Part shown: positions 15,786-23,854 of the stretch, piece after piece
Layout of the letters: each line of letters begins with the position of its first letter
Position numbering within the stretch: the stretch's first letter is position 1
Assembly: GCA_000403475.2 (NCBI GenBank)
Contig: KE159795.1
Coordinates: forward strand, 1,770,058 to 1,834,057
Direction of reading: 5' to 3'
DNA from: Lachnospiraceae bacterium MD308
GTDB lineage: Bacteria > Bacillota > Clostridia > Lachnospirales > Lachnospiraceae
Length of the DNA stretch: 64,000 nt
Translations under genes and position numbers: made by a program
Notes under the pieces: model-generated
Databases searched by the model: none
Told to the model about the DNA's origin: nothing
What the model saw: the letters and a program-made list of their open reading frames with translations, nothing else

Positions 15786-17720
15786 CTACTCTTTACCCTG
15801 ATTATTGAATGGCTTGAACTCCCGTCCGGAGCCGCTGTAAAATCGGCTGAACAGCTCATAATACTCAAGCCTTAATACCTGTATCCCGACAACCAACCCT
15901 TCCAGTGCGCATACAATAATATTCCCGATAATAACTCCGGCCCAGTTCGTATGGCCTGCCGTCACTCCCGACAGCATCAGCACTACCTCCATCATGGCTG
16001 CGTGGCTGACTGCAAACGCGCCGATACGCACATAGGAGATCGTGTTGGAAAAATAACTCAGCATCGTCTCAAACAGTTCGAAGAATCCCTGAATCAAGAA
16101 CATTCCCTTGCTTCCCTCCATCTTCTTATGCTTTTTCTCTACCAGATTGGTAAGCGGCTCTTTAAACAGGAACAAAAGCACCGGCACGCCGAGGAACAAC
16201 GCCAGCAGAGCATTTCCCGGAGTCTTATGCCCTGTCATATACAATACAATCGTGGCAATCAAAAATCCGTAGAACACAAGTCCCGCCACACCATTGTGGG
16301 AAAACCATATATTTCCGGTATCATGCGCCCGCACTGCATTGATAATCTGGAAAATCATTACCAATATATTCAAAGCCATCCCAAATGCAATTGCGATGAC
16401 AAACACGGTGTTAAGCTGCCCGATAAACGGAAGATCTGTCATCGCTTCCGTCGGCCTGAGCCACCGGGCCTCTATGATATCCTCAAACCCGAAGATACTC
16501 CCGAACATAAATCCGAAAAATGCAGAAAACAATCCGGCAACGGATATAATCCCCGCAAGGTTCATCTTCTTCGTGATATACAATAAGCCTCCTCCTGCAA
16601 ACAGGCAAAGTCCCTGCCCCACATCTCCGAACATCGCCCCGAAGATGAAGGTGTAAGTCAGCGCCACAAAAACTGTCGGGTCCATCTCATCGTGAGAGGG
16701 CAGTCCGTACATCCGGATAAACATCTCAAACGGCTTGAAAAGCTTCGGATTCTTAAGCTCTGTAGGCGGATCGCCGAAGAATTTCTCCCTGTCCTCTTCC
16801 ACTACGATGAACACCCGGTTATCATCCTTCGTCTCTTTCAGAAGCTTCTCAACATTCTCCTCGCTCATCCATCCGCAGAGAACATAGTTATCTTCCTGCT
16901 CATCTCCGCTTACTCTGGCGGCCGACCTTCGGACGTCGAAGTTATTAGAAAGCTCCTGCAAACGCTTCTGCGTCCCTAAAAGCTGCGGCGCATGACCGGC
17001 AACGAGCTTCTTTATCTCGTCTTTAACTTCGTCGATCTTTCTTGTCGTCTCTTTTATATCATTCTGGAGACTCGTGCATGCTTCCTCCGGCGTACCGATG
17101 TATTCCATCGGGATACGAATCCGCTCAAAATGCAGGGAACGGAAAATCGCATCCGCCTTTCCCACATCCGCATTGGCCGCAAAATAACAGCCGTATACAT
17201 AGTTTTCGTTCTGCGCAGCCTCGATAAAGACCGCATCCAAATCATCATACAGATATTTCCCAAGCCTCTGGTAGTAATCAACTGCCATCCGGCCGAACCG
17301 TACCTGCATGAATTTGTAATGCAGCACTTTCTCAAGCTCTACCTCCATGGAACTAAACGGCTCCAGTATGCTGAACTTCTCTGTCAGCAGGTCATTTTTC
17401 TTCTTTAACAGCTCTTTTTTCTCCTGCAAATCCACATAGCTGCTGTTGATTTCACGGACAAGTGAAAACATATCCTCTGTTGAGAGCGTGCGGTCTACCT
17501 CGTAGTCCTTTCCCTCCAGCAGCGATACGAACTGCTCCGTTCTTGCCAGCGGCTCTTTATATGGATTCACCTCGACAAACGGAAGAAGATTGTCTGTTGT
17601 CCGAAGCTCTGTAATCGCATTTTCGAGCTGCATTGCGTATTTTGACAAATACACATCGCACACACGGTCAATGTCTGTCCTCGGACCGCTGATGCTGAGA
17701 AACTTCATCTTTACAATCAT
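15786..17720 (-). CDS. ntpI: V-type ATPase subunit I (stator membrane subunit a)
   Basis: 644 residues. The N-terminal half is cytoplasmic and coiled-coil-rich (about 1-330); the C-terminal half has about seven to eight membrane helices. Diagnostic segments: FGAMFGDVGQG, FGFMFGSIFGFED, and SYVRIGAFAVSHAAMM, in which the Arg is the conserved residue that faces the ring Glu during ion transfer. Start at 17720 is set by AGGAGG and the ATGA overlap with subunit C; an earlier Met at 17780 lies inside that gene. Confidence 0.93.
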   Translation of the reverse strand: MIVKMKFLSISGPRTDIDRVCDVYLSKYAMQLENAITELRTTDNLLPFVEVNPYKEPLARTEQFVSLLEGKDYEVDRTLSTEDMFSLVREINSSYVDLQEKKELLKKKNDLLTEKFSILEPFSSMEVELEKVLHYKFMQVRFGRMAVDYYQRLGKYLYDDLDAVFIEAAQNENYVYGCYFAANADVGKADAIFRSLHFERIRIPMEYIGTPEEACTSLQNDIKETTRKIDEVKDEIKKLVAGHAPQLLGTQKRLQELSNNFDVRRSAARVSGDEQEDNYVLCGWMSEENVEKLLKETKDDNRVFIVVEEDREKFFGDPPTELKNPKLFKPFEMFIRMYGLPSHDEMDPTVFVALTYTFIFGAMFGDVGQGLCLFAGGGLLYITKKMNLAGIISVAGLFSAFFGFMFGSIFGFEDIIEARWLRPTEAMTDLPFIGQLNTVFVIAIAFGMALNILVMIFQIINAVRAHDTGNIWFSHNGVAGLVFYGFLIATIVLYMTGHKTPGNALLALFLGVPVLLFLFKEPLTNLVEKKHKKMEGSKGMFLIQGFFELFETMLSYFSNTISYVRIGAFAVSHAAMMEVVLMLSGVTAGHTNWAGVIIGNIIVCALEGLVVGIQVLRLEYYELFSRFYSGSGREFKPFNNQGKE

Positions 17721-18763
17721 TGAGTCACACCTCCTAAGTATCCTGATATATCTCTTGAAGATAAGCCGTAGCGAATACATTCAAGCGCACTTATTATTTT
17801 TCGGATTTCTCCTTCTTTTAAAAACAGATATGCGTTAATGGTGGCAACTGAATACGGGTTGCGCCTCCTGTCTGCCAGGTAAGCCGCCTCCAGAATATTC
17901 CTGCACTGGCGTTCCAGCATACGTCCCTCGTCAAATGAAAGCTTTTTTCCGTATCTTGTAAGTCCCACCTGCTTTATGAACTCCTCAACTGAAGGAGCTT
18001 CCACCAGCGCCTTGAACTCCTCCTTGCTGAACCGGTACTGAATCGGAATCATCATCGCGTAGATATCCGTCGGCAGCATATTATAATACTTTTTCGCCCG
18101 GTAAATCCATTGCAGATTCGTCAGGTCGATACGTATACCGTAATCCCTGATAAAAAGCTCCCGTTCCTTCCCCTTGAGAAGCCGTTTTTCATCACGCCAC
18201 ATCATAGAAAAATAGTAAAGCTCCAGTGTAAGGTCGTAGTCAAACAAGGTTGCGGCGCCCGATTCCCTCAATGTCTGGAGCGGCGAGTAATACTCTGTGC
18301 CTTTAAGATTATCAATTAATTCCTCGACGTTCTTCGACTGCACAAGCTTACTGACGGACAACTGAGAATATTTATCAAACACCTCTTTTTTATAGTCAAT
18401 GTCGAACGGGATTTCATAGTGGTTAAACACGATCCTGAGACAATAGTTAATCAGGTCGATTTCATATCTCTTCCAGTATGTCTTTAAAAATTTCTTCTGC
18501 TCCATGCCCACAAACCGGAAAATCTTCATATAATCGTCGTAAAATGACTGCGTCAGAACCTTTTCCACATTTCCTCTGTGGTAAAGTGCTGCGTCCATCC
18601 GATTGATATATTTTGTGTACGCCGGCTTCTCCTTCAGGAACTCTATCACTTCCGGAACAGCCCTGAGATTCGCGATACTTTCAAAATCCACATTCGTCAG
18701 AAGCTTCGCCTGCATGGCGCGTATCTTCGTCGTAATGCCGCTGTACGTCCTAAGATTCCCCAT
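17717..18763 (-). CDS. ntpC: V-type ATPase subunit C (d-type socket subunit)
   Basis: 348 residues, the normal length, almost entirely helical with the threefold repeat pattern of subunit C/d, which couples the D/F shaft to the membrane ring. The start MGNLRTYSGITTKIRAMQ and the motif ELYYFSMMWRDEKRLL fit the family. Five bases after the G/H subunit and overlapping subunit I by four bases, so clearly in the same operon. Confidence 0.9.
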   Translation of the reverse strand: MGNLRTYSGITTKIRAMQAKLLTNVDFESIANLRAVPEVIEFLKEKPAYTKYINRMDAALYHRGNVEKVLTQSFYDDYMKIFRFVGMEQKKFLKTYWKRYEIDLINYCLRIVFNHYEIPFDIDYKKEVFDKYSQLSVSKLVQSKNVEELIDNLKGTEYYSPLQTLRESGAATLFDYDLTLELYYFSMMWRDEKRLLKGKERELFIRDYGIRIDLTNLQWIYRAKKYYNMLPTDIYAMMIPIQYRFSKEEFKALVEAPSVEEFIKQVGLTRYGKKLSFDEGRMLERQCRNILEAAYLADRRRNPYSVATINAYLFLKEGEIRKIISALECIRYGLSSRDISGYLGGVTQ

Positions 18764-18767
18764 AAGC

Positions 18768-19079
18768 CTACACCTCTAATATCTGCTTCAAAATTTCTTT
18801 TGCATATTCTGTATGGTGCTGTGCAAACTCTGCTTCCAGATTGTCAATCGTATCCCTGTGTTTCCGACGTTCTTCTTCAAGCACCTGTTCCATCTTCTTA
18901 CTACCCTCTGCCCGGATGGTCTCAAGCTGTTCGTTCACTTCTTCATTCAGCTTCCGGTCAAATTCGTCTCGCTGTGCCTGAATCTTTCGTTCTTCCTCGA
19001 ATTTCTGCTTCTCGGCATTTTCAACGATTGCCTCCGCTGTCTCTTCAATTTCTGCAAGTCTTTTAATAATTGAGTCCAT
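18768..19079 (-). CDS. V-type ATPase subunit G/H (peripheral stalk coiled coil)
   Basis: 103 residues. From residue 5 nearly the whole protein is a charged heptad coiled coil (long runs of Glu, Lys, Gln, Arg). This is the expected partner of subunit E in the stator stalk. First gene of the operon. The 140 bases upstream are AT-rich and should hold the promoter, but no box pair stands out clearly enough to call. Confidence 0.8.
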   Translation of the reverse strand: MDSIIKRLAEIEETAEAIVENAEKQKFEEERKIQAQRDEFDRKLNEEVNEQLETIRAEGSKKMEQVLEEERRKHRDTIDNLEAEFAQHHTEYAKEILKQILEV

Positions 19080-19221
19080 ATGACACCCCCATCCACCTTC
19101 TGTACAATATAGTAAAACCTACGCTATCAATAATACACTTTTTTTTGCAAATTTCCATAGTTAAATTTAATAAATTTTTTATTTTTTTTGTGCAATTTTA
19201 CATGGTTTTATAGACATGAAA

Positions 19222-20214
19222 TTATAATTTTTCTAAGACACCACTAAAGCTTTGAAATATATTGTCAATATTATAATTCAGCACATAATCCGGCGGATGC
19301 TTCGGAAGCATTATAGATTTCAACCTTTCCCCTTTGGGTTTTCTTCCATAAGAAAATTTATAACGATTATTGGTAATACAATGAGCGTAAAATAATTTCT
19401 CCTGTAAACTCATACTACGCTTTGGTATTAAAGCCGATACATCACTGTTGGGAACAAATTCAAATGTTGACACATACGAAAATGTATGACTGCCTTGCCC
19501 GTTTGTCGAAACATACAATGTATTCACAGGAAATATCTTTTCACCCGGTACAGCATTCTTATTCACATACGCACCAATGCTTGTCTCTTGTCTGTAGGAT
19601 GGCCTGATATATGGTATCCAGTTTATATTTTTCTTGATTTCACTTCTAATTACCTGTGACGAAGCCAGACCATTAATAACATGAAATATTGATTTAAGCG
19701 GAACTGTTTTATCTTCCCATACATATTTCGTATCTGTCGTTGGAAAATCCACTTGCATAAGCAAATTTTCACCATATGTTTTCATAGAAAAATTATGTAC
19801 AAAATCCGGAACGCAGTCTAATACAGGTATTTTTAAATCAGATAAAGAAGAATTTGCCTGTCTTCCATAGCTATATTTATATCGATTCTGCCGTATGCAA
19901 TGGCAATAATACAGTTTCACAGCATTACTCATCTTCACGCGAGGAGTTAACACCATAACATGAAAACCTGTATAAAACGGACTTATCTGTAAAAATGTTT
20001 CCAGTACGCTTCCTCCAACAGCAACCGTAATTAGCCCTGCCGGGAATGGTTCTGCCAGAGGCGTCCTTTCTACTCTTGCAGATACTCCGTTCCTTTTTGC
20101 AGTTCTGGATATAAAATTAATCCCATTTATATTTTTATTCAAATAGATCAGTTCGAAAGAGTTACCATATTGAACATCAAATAATGTACTAACTTTACAT
20201 GTTTTCACTCCCAT
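19222..20214 (-). CDS. DNA specificity subunit of a BcgI-like (type IIB) restriction-modification system
   Basis: 330 residues built as two similar halves. Each half ends in a matching segment (about CIRQNRYKYSYGR in the first, CITNNRYKFSYGR in the second), followed by a conserved proline-containing stretch (DLKIPVLD / SIMLPKHP). That is the two-target-recognition-domain layout of specificity subunits such as BcgB (about 340 residues) or HsdS. It should read two half-sites and position the large subunit. Start at 20214 has AGGGG nine bases upstream; ATG at 20223 is possible. Overlaps the large-subunit gene by 20 bases. Sequence specificity cannot be read by eye. Confidence 0.78.
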   Translation of the reverse strand: MGVKTCKVSTLFDVQYGNSFELIYLNKNINGINFISRTAKRNGVSARVERTPLAEPFPAGLITVAVGGSVLETFLQISPFYTGFHVMVLTPRVKMSNAVKLYYCHCIRQNRYKYSYGRQANSSLSDLKIPVLDCVPDFVHNFSMKTYGENLLMQVDFPTTDTKYVWEDKTVPLKSIFHVINGLASSQVIRSEIKKNINWIPYIRPSYRQETSIGAYVNKNAVPGEKIFPVNTLYVSTNGQGSHTFSYVSTFEFVPNSDVSALIPKRSMSLQEKLFYAHCITNNRYKFSYGRKPKGERLKSIMLPKHPPDYVLNYNIDNIFQSFSGVLEKL

Positions 20215-22057
20215 TATCTTCATCCCCTTCCGCAGCCCCCGACATATCCATCATATTAAACATCAGATATTTTTTAACGGTATTTTCGAAATCATCAAAA
20301 GTAATTTTGCTGTAGTCCGTTTCCATGTACGCCTCAACACACCACTCATCTTTTGCAGTAACTTCTCGCATTAAACTGAATCCATCTATAACTTCACGAT
20401 TCCTAAACGCAGTAACCCAGCTTTCTTTTATATCGTCCCATGTATGTTTTGCATCAATACGGCCTTTATTCTTCATTTTGATAAATCCATCATCCCTGCA
20501 ATATGCAAACCATGTTTTTTTACCTTTAGGGTGCGGCTTTTGTGCTGTGATGATAACCGCGCAGGTAACCGTATTCACTTTAGAATTATGGAATAATTCT
20601 TCAGGCATTGATAAAACGGCTTCCAAAGTATGTTTTTCCAAAATTCTATTTTTTAAATTTTCAGCAATAACGGTTTTTTCAATCACGCAGCTGAGCGGAA
20701 TGATTGCAATACAAGTACCGCCTGATTCCAAAGCGCTCAGATTATTCAATATAAACTCAAATTCCTCTATATCTGAAGCTTTTGTTTTGTATGGCGGATT
20801 AAGTAATCCAACCGTAGGCTTAAATCTTTCTATAACATCATTTATTTCCTCGAAACAATCACCCCAATAAATATTCGTTCTTCCGTCCCGATGAATAAAC
20901 ATATTGGAAATAAGCAGAGTGTATATATCATCTTGAAACTCTATACCAATAAGTTGTTCGCTTTTAATATCCTTTTCCTTCTTTTTATCACCCTTGGCAT
21001 CAATTAGCATTCTTTTCATAGCACTGATAAGAAATCCGCCGGTACCGCAGCAATTATCAAGAATAACACTATTTTTATCTACCTCGGCTAATTCCGCAAA
21101 CAACTCCGTAATATGCGGCGGAGTCAGGACAATACCCAGTCCCTTATCATTATTGGCATAACGTAAAAATTCTATATAAAATTGACTGACCGTATCAACA
21201 TATTTATGCGTTATCATAAATCCGTTAATTTCGTCATCAATTTCATCAATTAAATCCTCAAGAAATTTTTTCCCGTCTTTCTTATCTGTCAATGTCGGAT
21301 TTGTTTTAATAAATGTAAACGCATGTGTTAATACATCAATTTTTCTTTGCGGAATGTCTCCCGTCGATAATTGACCATCAATAGCAGTATACAAAGCGCT
21401 CACAAGCTGCCCAACCCTTTCGTGCTTTTTGTATCCTGCCTTAAATGCATGATCCTTAAGCGCAATAAGGATGCCGCTGATCAGTAAAGCTCTCTGTGAT
21501 TCCTTAATTTTTTTTGCATGTAAAGTTTCATTCAGGGTCTTCGTATAAGCAATAAGCTTTGCATAGTCTTGATTAAATTTATAATTGCTCTGTTTTATTC
21601 CTTCAAAATACTCGTCAATAGTTAATATCTTATCGTCAAAAATCGGATAAGCCACCTTGTCCTCTTTCAACTGCAGATAGTGATTTATCCGCAATCTGTT
21701 ATCTTCCTCCCCGCTGATCCCTATAGCTAACACATCAAATTCTTTCGCCAGAAAAGAAGCATACAGCAAAGAGCCGTCTACAGCATAGTCTGCATAATTG
21801 TCCTTTGTTTCACTAATATGTTTATTTATGTCAGCTTTTGCTTCAACAACTATGACGAATTCCGGATACTTCCTGGAATATATTATAAAATCCGGGCGTC
21901 CGTTCTTATTCCCCCGTTTTGATGCATTTTTTAATAATTTATCAATTTTGGCGTTATCACTTTTTTGTTCTTCGATTATAATATCCGCGTCATCATAATA
22001 ATCCAATGTTCTTAATCGTTCTCTGAAAATAGTAGAAGTCTTTGTTTCATTAAACAT
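20195..22057 (-). CDS. BcgI-like restriction-modification subunit: nuclease fused to N6-adenine methyltransferase
   Basis: 620 residues, close to BcgA (about 637). N-terminal PD-(D/E)xK nuclease signature: RPDFIIY (PD at 55-56) then VVEAKAD (Glu72-x-Lys74). A helical middle region leads to a type I-like gamma-class methyltransferase: TPPHITELFAEL, SAM motif DNCCGTGGFL (from about 334) and catalytic NPPY (420-423). One polypeptide thus carries cutting and methylation, and the next gene supplies specificity, which points to type IIB/IIG rather than type I (no HsdR translocase). Start at 22057 overlaps the HTH gene by 8 bases; the earlier Met at 22183 lies inside it. No frameshift seen, so probably active. 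Confidence 0.82.
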   Translation of the reverse strand: MFNETKTSTIFRERLRTLDYYDDADIIIEEQKSDNAKIDKLLKNASKRGNKNGRPDFIIYSRKYPEFVIVVEAKADINKHISETKDNYADYAVDGSLLYASFLAKEFDVLAIGISGEEDNRLRINHYLQLKEDKVAYPIFDDKILTIDEYFEGIKQSNYKFNQDYAKLIAYTKTLNETLHAKKIKESQRALLISGILIALKDHAFKAGYKKHERVGQLVSALYTAIDGQLSTGDIPQRKIDVLTHAFTFIKTNPTLTDKKDGKKFLEDLIDEIDDEINGFMITHKYVDTVSQFYIEFLRYANNDKGLGIVLTPPHITELFAELAEVDKNSVILDNCCGTGGFLISAMKRMLIDAKGDKKKEKDIKSEQLIGIEFQDDIYTLLISNMFIHRDGRTNIYWGDCFEEINDVIERFKPTVGLLNPPYKTKASDIEEFEFILNNLSALESGGTCIAIIPLSCVIEKTVIAENLKNRILEKHTLEAVLSMPEELFHNSKVNTVTCAVIITAQKPHPKGKKTWFAYCRDDGFIKMKNKGRIDAKHTWDDIKESWVTAFRNREVIDGFSLMREVTAKDEWCVEAYMETDYSKITFDDFENTVKKYLMFNMMDMSGAAEGDEDNGSENM

Positions 22058-22385
22058 TATACGTTTGCATCCTTTCTCTGAGCATTGATATTTCACTTTC
22101 GTTATTAAAAAGATATTCAAAAATATCTTTGGGAATCTCCCCTCTGCCTGCTGCTGTCCTGTTATAAAATTCTTCTTTTCCATTTCCGGACAATCCCAAA
22201 ACAGAAATAATCTTCTCCTGCATCTCCGGTGCTGGCGGCTTTACTCTGCCGTTAAACAAATCATAAAGATATGTTCTGGAAACATTAATAAGTTTTGCAA
22301 ATTCAGATTGTGAAAACCCACGTTCTTTTATTAAACTGGCAAGGTAAATCCCGTAACCGTCCTGAGCATGCATCTGCTTTTCCAT
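22050..22385 (-). CDS. Small XRE-family HTH regulator (candidate controller of the restriction system)
   Basis: 111 residues. Helix-turn-helix at about 18-50: GFSQSEFAKLINVSRTYLYDLFNGR. A short helical tail (NNESEISMLRERMQTYN) may serve dimerisation. It is the first gene of the restriction operon and overlaps the nuclease/methyltransferase gene by 8 bases, the usual place for a C (controller) protein. A half-palindrome just downstream of the operon -10 box is a possible binding site. GAGGTG precedes the ATG. Family clear; role as controller is inferred from position. Confidence 0.75.
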   Translation of the reverse strand: MEKQMHAQDGYGIYLASLIKERGFSQSEFAKLINVSRTYLYDLFNGRVKPPAPEMQEKIISVLGLSGNGKEEFYNRTAAGRGEIPKDIFEYLFNNESEISMLRERMQTYNV

Positions 22386-22414
22386 ATTATCACCTCACTG
22401 CGCTTTGTAAGTCT

Positions 22415-22461
22415 GTAAGCTAACTGGCTTACACTGTATCATTTATTGCTTAATCTGTCAA
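22415..22461 (-). promoter_or_regulatory. Promoter and possible operator of the restriction-modification operon
   Basis: Minus strand: TTGACA (22461-22456), 17-base spacer, TACAGT (22438-22433). Immediately downstream is gtaagc-N6-gcttac (22415-22432), an inverted repeat positioned to let a regulator block the polymerase. A second, separate inverted repeat acaagt-taa-acttgt lies at 22501-22515, towards trmB. Confidence 0.6.
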
Positions 22462-22483
22462 CAAAACACTTAAGTTTTTTCGT

Positions 22484-22512
22484 TTGACATCTCCCGCCAA
22501 ACAAGTTAAACT
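22484..22512 (+). promoter_or_regulatory. Promoter of trmB
   Basis: TTGACA (22484-22489), 17-base spacer, TAAACT (22507-22512), diverging from the restriction operon promoter. The -10 lies inside the inverted repeat acaagt-taa-acttgt. Confidence 0.5.
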
Positions 22513-22567
22513 TGTACCCGAAATGCTTATAGTGGTTCTATATTTTAAAGAAAAGGAGCGCTTTAAT

Positions 22568-23239
22568 ATGAGACTGAGAAATATTCCAAGGGCTGACGCA
22601 GTCTTAGACGCCTGTCCTCTTGTCGTAAAAGAACCAGTTGCCTGCCGCGGAAAATGGAATACAGATATTTTCCAAAACGAGCATCCCATTCACATTGAGA
22701 TTGGCATGGGGAAGGGACAATTCCTGCTGACCCTTGCCGCGCAGAATCCCCAGGTCAATTACATCGGCATCGAGCGCTATTCCAGCGTCCTTTTAAGAGC
22801 CGTGGAAAAGTTAGAAGCACCCCTTGATGCAAGAAATCTGCGTTTTCTATGCATAGACGCCACTACACTTACGGATATCTTCTCACCCGGAGAAGTCAGG
22901 CGCATCTATCTTAATTTTTCCGATCCGTGGCCCAAAGCACGCCACGCCAGAAGACGCCTCACTTCAAAAGAATATTTCTCCCGCTATGACCGCGTGCTCG
23001 CATCCGGCGGCCAAGTGGAATTCAAGACAGATAACCGGGGACTTTTTGACTTTTCTGTTGAGCAGCTAGAAACCTCCGACCTTTGGGAGCTTACGGCCTG
23101 CACTTATGACCTGCATCATGACGGCTTGATGAATGAGGGCAATGTCATGACCGAATATGAAGAAAAATTCTCCTCTCTCGGCAATCCCATCTGCAAATTG
23201 ATTGCAGGACGTAAATCTGACCGGCATATATGCATATAA
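22568..23239 (+). CDS. trmB: tRNA (guanine-N7-)-methyltransferase
   Basis: 223 residues. Makes m7G46 in the variable loop of tRNA with SAM. Seen: SAM motif HIEIGMGKGQFLLTLA, NYIGIERYSSVLLRAV, and the catalytic/structural block YLNFSDPWPKARHARRRLT typical of TrmB. Late motif FKTDNRGLFDFS also fits. Start at 22568 has AAGGAG upstream; an earlier start at 22484 would put the promoter inside the gene. Followed closely by a small ORF and a thioredoxin gene on the same strand. Confidence 0.93.
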   Translation: MRLRNIPRADAVLDACPLVVKEPVACRGKWNTDIFQNEHPIHIEIGMGKGQFLLTLAAQNPQVNYIGIERYSSVLLRAVEKLEAPLDARNLRFLCIDATTLTDIFSPGEVRRIYLNFSDPWPKARHARRRLTSKEYFSRYDRVLASGGQVEFKTDNRGLFDFSVEQLETSDLWELTACTYDLHHDGLMNEGNVMTEYEEKFSSLGNPICKLIAGRKSDRHICI

Positions 23240-23270
23240 TAGTAAAGAATAAAGATTTCCGGAGGTATTT

Positions 23271-23423
23271 ATGAAACTGGGATTCATGAAAAGATGGCGC
23301 TACAGATGCTATAAATCTGCCTATTTAAAAAAACACCGGAACCACAGGTTCTGCTGTGTCTGCAGTTCTCTCCGGGAAGTTTGCGAAATATTGAATTCTA
23401 ATATAAACTTCCGGAACAAATAA
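23271..23423 (+). CDS. Small basic cysteine-rich protein (50 residues)
   Basis: A short frame with a perfect GGAGGT site seven bases before the ATG. The product has a basic N-terminal half (MKRWRYRCYKSAYLKKHRN) followed by FCCVCSSLREVC, so five cysteines in all, four of them clustered. It sits 31 bases after trmB and 15 before a thioredoxin gene on the same strand. The cluster could bind zinc or be a thioredoxin client; I recognise no family. Strong site and position make translation likely, function is unknown. Confidence 0.55.
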   Translation: MKLGFMKRWRYRCYKSAYLKKHRNHRFCCVCSSLREVCEILNSNINFRNK

Positions 23424-23438
23424 GAAAGGTTGAGATAC

Positions 23439-23765
23439 ATGCTGCATCTTACAGCAAAAAATTTTTCTATGGAAATAAATAAAAGTTCTTTACCTGTCGT
23501 CGTCATGTTTTACGCCGCGTGGTGCGGCAAATGCGCCATGATGAAGCCGCTTGTAGAAGACATGGAGCCTTCCTACAAAAACCGTGTTCTGTTTTGCGAG
23601 GTTGAAGTAGACGAATCAGCAGGGCTTGCCGACAGATACAACGCAACGTCTATCGTTCCTACATTTGCCTTTTTCCAAAACGGCAGACTCCTCGGAGAGC
23701 TACACGGCGTGATGGAAGATACGACCCTTGAGAAGCATATACAAAAAATATTCAGAAATTGTTAA
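23439..23765 (+). CDS. Thioredoxin family protein
   Basis: 108 residues, single thioredoxin fold. Active site AAWCGKC with the flanking VVVMFYA strand, then the cis-Pro loop SIVPTFAFF. The WCGKC (rather than WCGPC) centre and short length are seen in thioredoxin-like proteins of clostridia. Dithiol-disulfide exchange in the cytoplasm; no signal peptide. ATG at 23439 has GAAAGG nine bases upstream; a TTG nine bases earlier is less likely. Probably co-transcribed with trmB and the small Cys protein. Confidence 0.88.
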   Translation: MLHLTAKNFSMEINKSSLPVVVMFYAAWCGKCAMMKPLVEDMEPSYKNRVLFCEVEVDESAGLADRYNATSIVPTFAFFQNGRLLGELHGVMEDTTLEKHIQKIFRNC

Positions 23766-23854
23766 GACGGTTTTTCTTTTCAAACCGGAATGCCTGTGCT
23801 ATATTATGAATGAGGTTTATAAATAATAAGAATTAATAAAGGGGAGTTTTTAGT

